Shown in pieces: positions 48,054 to 64,000 of a stretch of 64,000 bases of DNA. Under the pieces are notes generated by a model that worked only from the letters and a program-made list of their open reading frames with translations, made no database searches and was not told the DNA's origin. The translations under genes and the position numbers were made by a program. Positions within the stretch are counted from its first letter, which is position 1; each line of letters begins with the position of its first letter. The DNA comes from Parapristionchus giblindavisi (Eukaryota; Nematoda; Chromadorea; Rhabditida; Diplogasteridae), in the NCBI GenBank assembly GCA_943737045.1, contig CALSFV010000312.1, positions 310,001 through 374,000 on the forward strand, given 5' to 3'.

Positions 48054-49801
48054 TTTCTTCAAATCAAAGATCGATATCTTCACCGTATTCATTCCTCAGA
48101 TTCTCTTCCTTGGATGCATTTTCATGTATCTCTGTCTGCAGATCATTCTCAAGGTTATTATCGATCGATAAACCCTCGAATTTATATAAATAATCGCTTT
48201 AAGTTAAAAAAATTCAATCAATAATCTTGCAGTGGTTGTTCTTCTGGGTGAAAGAGGAGGAGATCTTCGGACAACTCTATCCCGGATCTCACTGCGCTCC
48301 ATCACTTCTCGTCAGTATTTAAATTTTAAAAAATAATCGACAATTCTTATATCGATTTAGTGTTCAGTCATAAATGAAAGAGCAAAGGATTTTTTATTAT
48401 TTTCTAGTTTTTTTGTTTCTTATATAAGTACATATAATGAATATTCATTATTGATTGATTATACCCATTATTGATTGATTTTGTTCATTATTGATTGATA
48501 ATAACTGATCATTTCCAGATTGGTCTTATCAACATGTTCATGTTCAAAGATCGTGCACCTGGATTCGTTGCCAATGCCACTCGAGTCAATGGAAATCTCG
48601 TTGAGAGAGAAGGCTGCTATCTCACTCAATGGTATCCTGGACAGGTACGATAGATCACAAATCTGACCCATCATTTGTCCCACCGTACCTACCGTATGCC
48701 TGATTTCAGTCCACCGTAGAAGCGATCCTCGTACTCATTGCTGTCATTTGCATTCCCATCATGCTATTCGGAAAGCCCATCCACTTCCTCCTCCAACAGA
48801 AGAAGAACAAGGCTGCGCATGCTGAAAATATCGTAAGTCTACAGTATCTATATAGCACCATAGTGCTGTCCCATTGGTGACATTTACAACTCTATGTCTT
48901 TTCATTATGTAAATATGTGGTTAAAAATGGTATCCATAAATGGTATCGAGATTACGGTAGTTCTTCGGGTCGGGCGATATGGTCAGAATCGTGATTTTTT
49001 TCAGACGGTTCATGCAAATGTTCTGACGGAAGAGACAGAGATTGTCGCGAATGGAAATGGAAAAGCTCAAGAGTCTCATGGTGGTGGAGGACACGGACAT
49101 GGAGAAGAGGTCAGAGATCAAAGATCAAACATTGAAAGATCAAAGATCAAAAGAACCAAGATCAGTATTTGCAGGCATTCGGAGATGTGATGGTTCATCA
49201 AGCCATTCATACCATCGAGTACGTCCTCGGATGTGTCTCCCATACTGCCTCATATCTCCGTTTGTGGGCTCTCTCACTTGCCCATGCCCGTAAGTATCAT
49301 TTGTCTTTACTTTATTGATTAGTTCTCTGAAGATCTACATATGTGTGAGGAAAACTTTTGTGATACAGATATGATAGATCACAAACCTGACCCATTCGTC
49401 TGCCCCCCCCCCCCCCCGCTAAGATTATTTAAATCAAACTAAATAAACTAATAATTCAGAGCTATCGGAAGTATTGTGGCACATGGTTCTCGCCAATTCC
49501 TTCAATGCTTCTCATTCACCCGTAGTGGGAGCCATTGCAATCTACATCGTTTTCTTCATCTTTGGAGTACTAACATTCTCCATTCTCGTACTCATGGAGG
49601 GTCTTTCTGCCTTCCTCCACGCCCTTCGTCTTCACTGGTTGGTTAACCCCGTGCGGGGTTTCCGAGACTTTATTGGTTAACCATCTAACCCATTGCAGGG
49701 TCGAGTTCCAGTCCAAGTTCTACCTCGGTCTCGGTTATCCCTTCGTGCCTTTCTCCTTCAGACAACAACTCTCACAGGTTGAGCTGACCGCAGCTGCCTA
49801 A
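48054..49801 (+). pseudogene. Headless V-ATPase subunit a 3' fragment, unit 4
   Basis: Eight intact 3' exons. Intronic one-base insertions at ~48,981 and ~49,395 mark this unit but leave exons unchanged. Confidence 0.9.
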
Positions 49802-51009
49802 GGGAGACGATTACGGTAACCGTAACCGTATCCGGGAGATAGCTACCGTCGCCTATTTGACGGATCTCTCCCTTTATCTTTTATATTGTTGCACTCATTC
49901 TTCGTGTATTACCATAGTAATTCATAATTATCGATCGACAAAACATAATCAAATTCCCCTCAAATGACATAATAGTACCGTGTAATGTTGTTCGTTACAT
50001 CGATCACATTGCTCCGCCCCTTTTCTAGCCACGCCCCTTTTCGATGAATAATATGTATGTGTGCCCCCGGTGTGATCATCATTAGCCTACCATACTCCCG
50101 ATTCCAAACCCTCTCTAGTGATACATTCCGTTGAAAAGAAGAAAGATGATAAGAGATCAATTCGTATATTGACATTTTGTTTGTATGACTTAGCTGATAT
50201 TTCATTGAGAAGATAAACATATATCATTCTCTATATGCAATTCACGCTTCAATCAAACAAATGCAGCACTTTAAAAAAGATTTTGTCTTCGAGATTCATG
50301 AAAATGACCTTCATCAGCTTTCCATTTCATCATCACTAACAGAATATGTTTCAAACTTTGTATTTTATTTTTGACTAGTCAATTATGATCACTTAATCTG
50401 CTCAAGTTCACGAAAAAATAAATTACAAGTATAGAATAGTTCCGTAGTAGTCCAAAAGCATGTGACATTCTCTACAGACTTTTCTAAAAGTTTTTGTATA
50501 CTGCTTCAAATCTAAAACGAAAAAAAAACAAAATCAAAGTAGATTAAACATTTCGTTAATCAATACAAAATTTTCATGATTATGACCTTTAGAGATTATG
50601 CAAAATGGGAAATATAGACAGAGATTGACTGTTCAGTTTCAGTATTCACTATAGTCGATTCCATCGTTTGAACATCATTCAATCAACTTTTATTTCTTTT
50701 CATCAACTTTGTATATCCTGATAAATATCATTGAATTGTTGGATAAAATACTAAAGTGTCATTAGAATACATATTTATTGGCTCTTGAAGAAAGACCGTG
50801 GCTTATTTTACTTTTGACAGTCTGTCTTTTGACAGCCGTATCTGTTATGAATAATAGGAGGGAAGGGACGATACAAAGATATAATATCTTTATTCGGTAT
50901 CACAAGATTATGAAAACATTTAGTTAATACTGAAGCACTTTCAAACAGACAGATAGTAACAATTGGTTGAATTAATATTAATGAACTAATAATATTAATA
51001 ATGAAGTTA

Positions 51010-52467
<1,458 letters not shown>

Positions 52468-52741
52468 CTTTAATTAATTTTAATTTTAATTATTTTATTC
52501 AATGACATTTAGTTACTTGAAATTTTCCGAATTTTCCGAAAAATTTTCGGAAAATCGGAAAATCAAAATTTTCCGAAAAAGGTCGGAAAATCGGAAAATT
52601 CGGAAAATCGGAAAAACGGAAATCCCAGCCCTGCTGTAGATGGTTCAAAGTATCATAACAGAAAATGACAGTGCAGTTTAGTGACATAAGAATTTACCAT
52701 CCCTTATTTAAAAAAATTGATATACTCAATTGTCACTTCAG

Positions 52742-54484
52742 TTTCTTCAAATCAAAGATCGATATCTTCACCGTATTCATTCCTCAGATTCTCTTCCTTG
52801 GATGCATTTTCATGTATCTCTGTCTGCAGATCATTCTCAAGGTTATTATCGATCGATAAACCCTCGAATTTATATAAATAATCGCTTTAAGTTAAAAAAA
52901 TTCAATCAATAATCTTGCAGTGGTTGTTCTTCTGGGTGAAAGAGGAGGAGATCTTCGGACAACTCTATCCCGGATCTCACTGCGCTCCATCACTTCTCGT
53001 CAGTATTTAAATTTTAAAAAATAATCGACAATTCTTATATCGATTTAGTGTTCAGTCATAAATGAAAGAGCAAAGGATTTTTTATTATTTTCTAGTTTTT
53101 TTGTTTCTTATATAAGTACATATAATGAATATTCATTATTGATTGATTATACCCATTATTGATTGATTTTGTTCATTATTGATTGATAATAACTGATCAT
53201 TTCCAGATTGGTCTTATCAACATGTTCATGTTCAAAGATCGTGCACCTGGATTCGTTGCCAATGCCACTCGAGTCAATGGAAATCTCGTTGAGAGAGAAG
53301 GCTGCTATCTCACTCAATGGTATCCTGGACAGGTACGATAGATCACAAATCTGACCCATCATTTGTCCCACCGTACCTACCGTATGCCTGATTTCAGTCC
53401 ACCGTAGAAGCGATCCTCGTACTCATTGCTGTCATTTGCATTCCCATCATGCTATTCGGAAAGCCCATCCACTTCCTCCTCCAACAGAAGAAGAACAAGG
53501 CTGCGCATGCTGAAAATATCGTAAGTCTACAGTATCTATATAGCACCATAGTGCTGTCCCATTGGTGACATTTACAACTCTATGTCTTTTCATTATGTAA
53601 ATATGTGGTTAAAAATGGTATCCATAAATGGTATCGAGATTACGGTAGTTCTTCGGGTCGGGCGATATGTCAGAATCGTGATTTTTTTCAGACGGTTCAT
53701 GCAAATGTTCTGACGGAAGAGACAGAGATTGTCGCGAATGGAAATGGAAAAGCTCAAGAGTCTCATGGTGGTGGAGGACACGGACATGGAGAAGAGGTCA
53801 GAGATCAAAGATCAAACATTGAAAGATCAAAGATCAAAAGAACCAAGATCAGTATTTGCAGGCATTCGGAGATGTGATGGTTCATCAAGCCATTCATACC
53901 ATCGAGTACGTCCTCGGATGTGTCTCCCATACTGCCTCATATCTCCGTTTGTGGGCTCTCTCACTTGCCCATGCCCGTAAGTATCATTTGTCTTTACTTT
54001 ATTGATTAGTTCTCTGAAGATCTACATATGTGTGAGGAAAACTTTTGTGATACAGATATGATAGATCACAAACCTGACCCATCGTCTGCCCCCCCCCCCC
54101 GCTAAGATTATTTAAATCAAACTAAATAAACTAATAATTCAGAGCTATCGGAAGTATTGTGGCACATGGTTCTCGCCAATTCCTTCAATGCTTCTCATTC
54201 ACCCGTAGTGGGAGCCATTGCAATCTACATCGTTTTCTTCATCTTTGGAGTACTAACATTCTCCATTCTCGTACTCATGGAGGGTCTTTCTGCCTTCCTC
54301 CACGCCCTTCGTCTTCACTGGTTGGTTAACCCCGTGCGGGGTTTCCGAGACTTTATTGGTTAACCATCTAACCCATTGCAGGGTCGAGTTCCAGTCCAAG
54401 TTCTACCTCGGTCTCGGTTATCCCTTCGTGCCTTTCTCCTTCAGACAACAACTCTCACAGGTTGAGCTGACCGCAGCTGCCTAA
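52742..54484 (+). pseudogene. Headless V-ATPase subunit a 3' fragment, unit 5
   Basis: Eight intact 3' exons. Poly-C tract shortened to about 10. Confidence 0.9.
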
Positions 54485-55692
54485 GGGAGACGATTACGGT
54501 AACCGTAACCGTATCCGGGAGATAGCTACCGTCGCCTATTTGACGGATCTCTCCCTTTATCTTTTATATTGTTGCACTCATTCTTCGTGTATTACCATAG
54601 TAATTCATAATTATCGATCGACAAAACATAATCAAATTCCCCTCAAATGACATAATAGTACCGTGTAATGTTGTTCGTTACATCGATCACATTGCTCCGC
54701 CCCTTTTCTAGCCACGCCCCTTTTCGATGAATAATATGTATGTGTGCCCCCGGTGTGATCATCATTAGCCTACCATACTCCCGATTCCAAACCCTCTCTA
54801 GTGATACATTCCGTTGAAAAGAAGAAAGATGATAAGAGATCAATTCGTATATTGACATTTTGTTTGTATGACTTAGCTGATATTTCATTGAGAAGATAAA
54901 CATATATCATTCTCTATATGCAATTCACGCTTCAATCAAACAAATGCAGCACTTTAAAAAAGATTTTGTCTTCGAGATTCATGAAAATGACCTTCATCAG
55001 CTTTCCATTTCATCATCACTAACAGAATATGTTTCAAACTTTGTATTTTATTTTTGACTAGTCAATTATGATCACTTAATCTGCTCAAGTTCACGAAAAA
55101 ATAAATTACAAGTATAGAATAGTTCCGTAGTAGTCCAAAAGCATGTGACATTCTCTACAGACTTTTCTAAAAGTTTTTGTATACTGCTTCAAATCTAAAA
55201 CGAAAAAAAAACAAAATCAAAGTAGATTAAACATTTCGTTAATCAATACAAAATTTTCATGATTATGACCTTTAGAGATTATGCAAAATGGGAAATATAG
55301 ACAGAGATTGACTGTTCAGTTTCAGTATTCACTATAGTCGATTCCATCGTTTGAACATCATTCAATCAACTTTTATTTCTTTTCATCAACTTTGTATATC
55401 CTGATAAATATCATTGAATTGTTGGATAAAATACTAAAGTGTCATTAGAATACATATTTATTGGCTCTTGAAGAAAGACCGTGGCTTATTTTACTTTTGA
55501 CAGTCTGTCTTTTGACAGCCGTATCTGTTATGAATAATAGGAGGGAAGGGACGATACAAAGATATAATATCTTTATTCGGTATCACAAGATTATGAAAAC
55601 ATTTAGTTAATACTGAAGCACTTTCAAACAGACAGATAGTAACAATTGGTTGAATTAATATTAATGAACTAATAATATTAATAATGAAGTTA

Positions 55693-57150
<1,458 letters not shown>

Positions 57151-57173
57151 CTTTAATTAATTTTAATTTTAAT

Positions 57174-64000
<6,827 letters not shown>

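Overview
The window is animal nuclear DNA, most likely from a nematode. Genes are cut by many short introns (about 45-60 nt, plus longer AT-rich ones). Consensus splice acceptors sit 0-50 nt upstream of the start codons of all four host genes whose 5' ends are visible, as expected for spliced-leader trans-splicing. I cannot name the species from sequence alone.

Layout. 1-10,076: a partial SLC41/MgtE-type Mg2+ transporter (-), the N-terminal acetyltransferase NAA10 (-), a nucleolin-like GAR/acidic/RRM protein (+) and a 2.5 kb gene-poor gap with a minisatellite. 10,077-17,762: a complete V-ATPase subunit a gene (+), with a candidate nested gene and a candidate alternative terminal exon in its longest intron. 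15,764-61,864: six tandem copies of a ~4.69 kb unit. Each unit holds the last eight exons of the V-ATPase gene (+) and, convergent to them, the last seven exons of an ABCB/P-glycoprotein-type transporter (-). Only the first unit is joined to the V-ATPase 5' half and only the last to the ABC 5' half (to 64,000), so there are five headless V-ATPase ends and five headless ABC ends.

Unit 1 is interrupted by a complete Maverick/Polinton virus-like transposon (18,897-36,862, 17,966 bp). It has ~1.1 kb terminal inverted repeats beginning AG and a 6-bp target duplication, CTGAAG. The unoccupied target occurs once in each of the other five units, so the ends are defined to the base. The element encodes a protein-primed-type DNA polymerase B (about 24 small exons), packaging ATPase, penton-like minor capsid, PX-like core protein, double-jelly-roll major capsid protein, chromodomain integrase, adenovirus-type protease and a small conserved protein. 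It also carries several genes I could reconstruct only by splicing: a CxxC/CxxC zinc-ribbon protein, 113-, 121- and 162-codon-class proteins, a signal-peptide/TM glycoprotein candidate, and a 100-aa protein overlapping that glycoprotein in another frame. Together these could replicate, integrate, package and mature a virion.

Most notable: (i) the polymerase N-terminal domain seems to be a separate divergent gene; (ii) the membrane glycoprotein plus overlapping spliced gene; (iii) the headless V-ATPase end in unit 6 differs from the other units at about 28 exonic sites, all synonymous by my reading, so it was under protein-level selection while diverging although it now has no 5' half.
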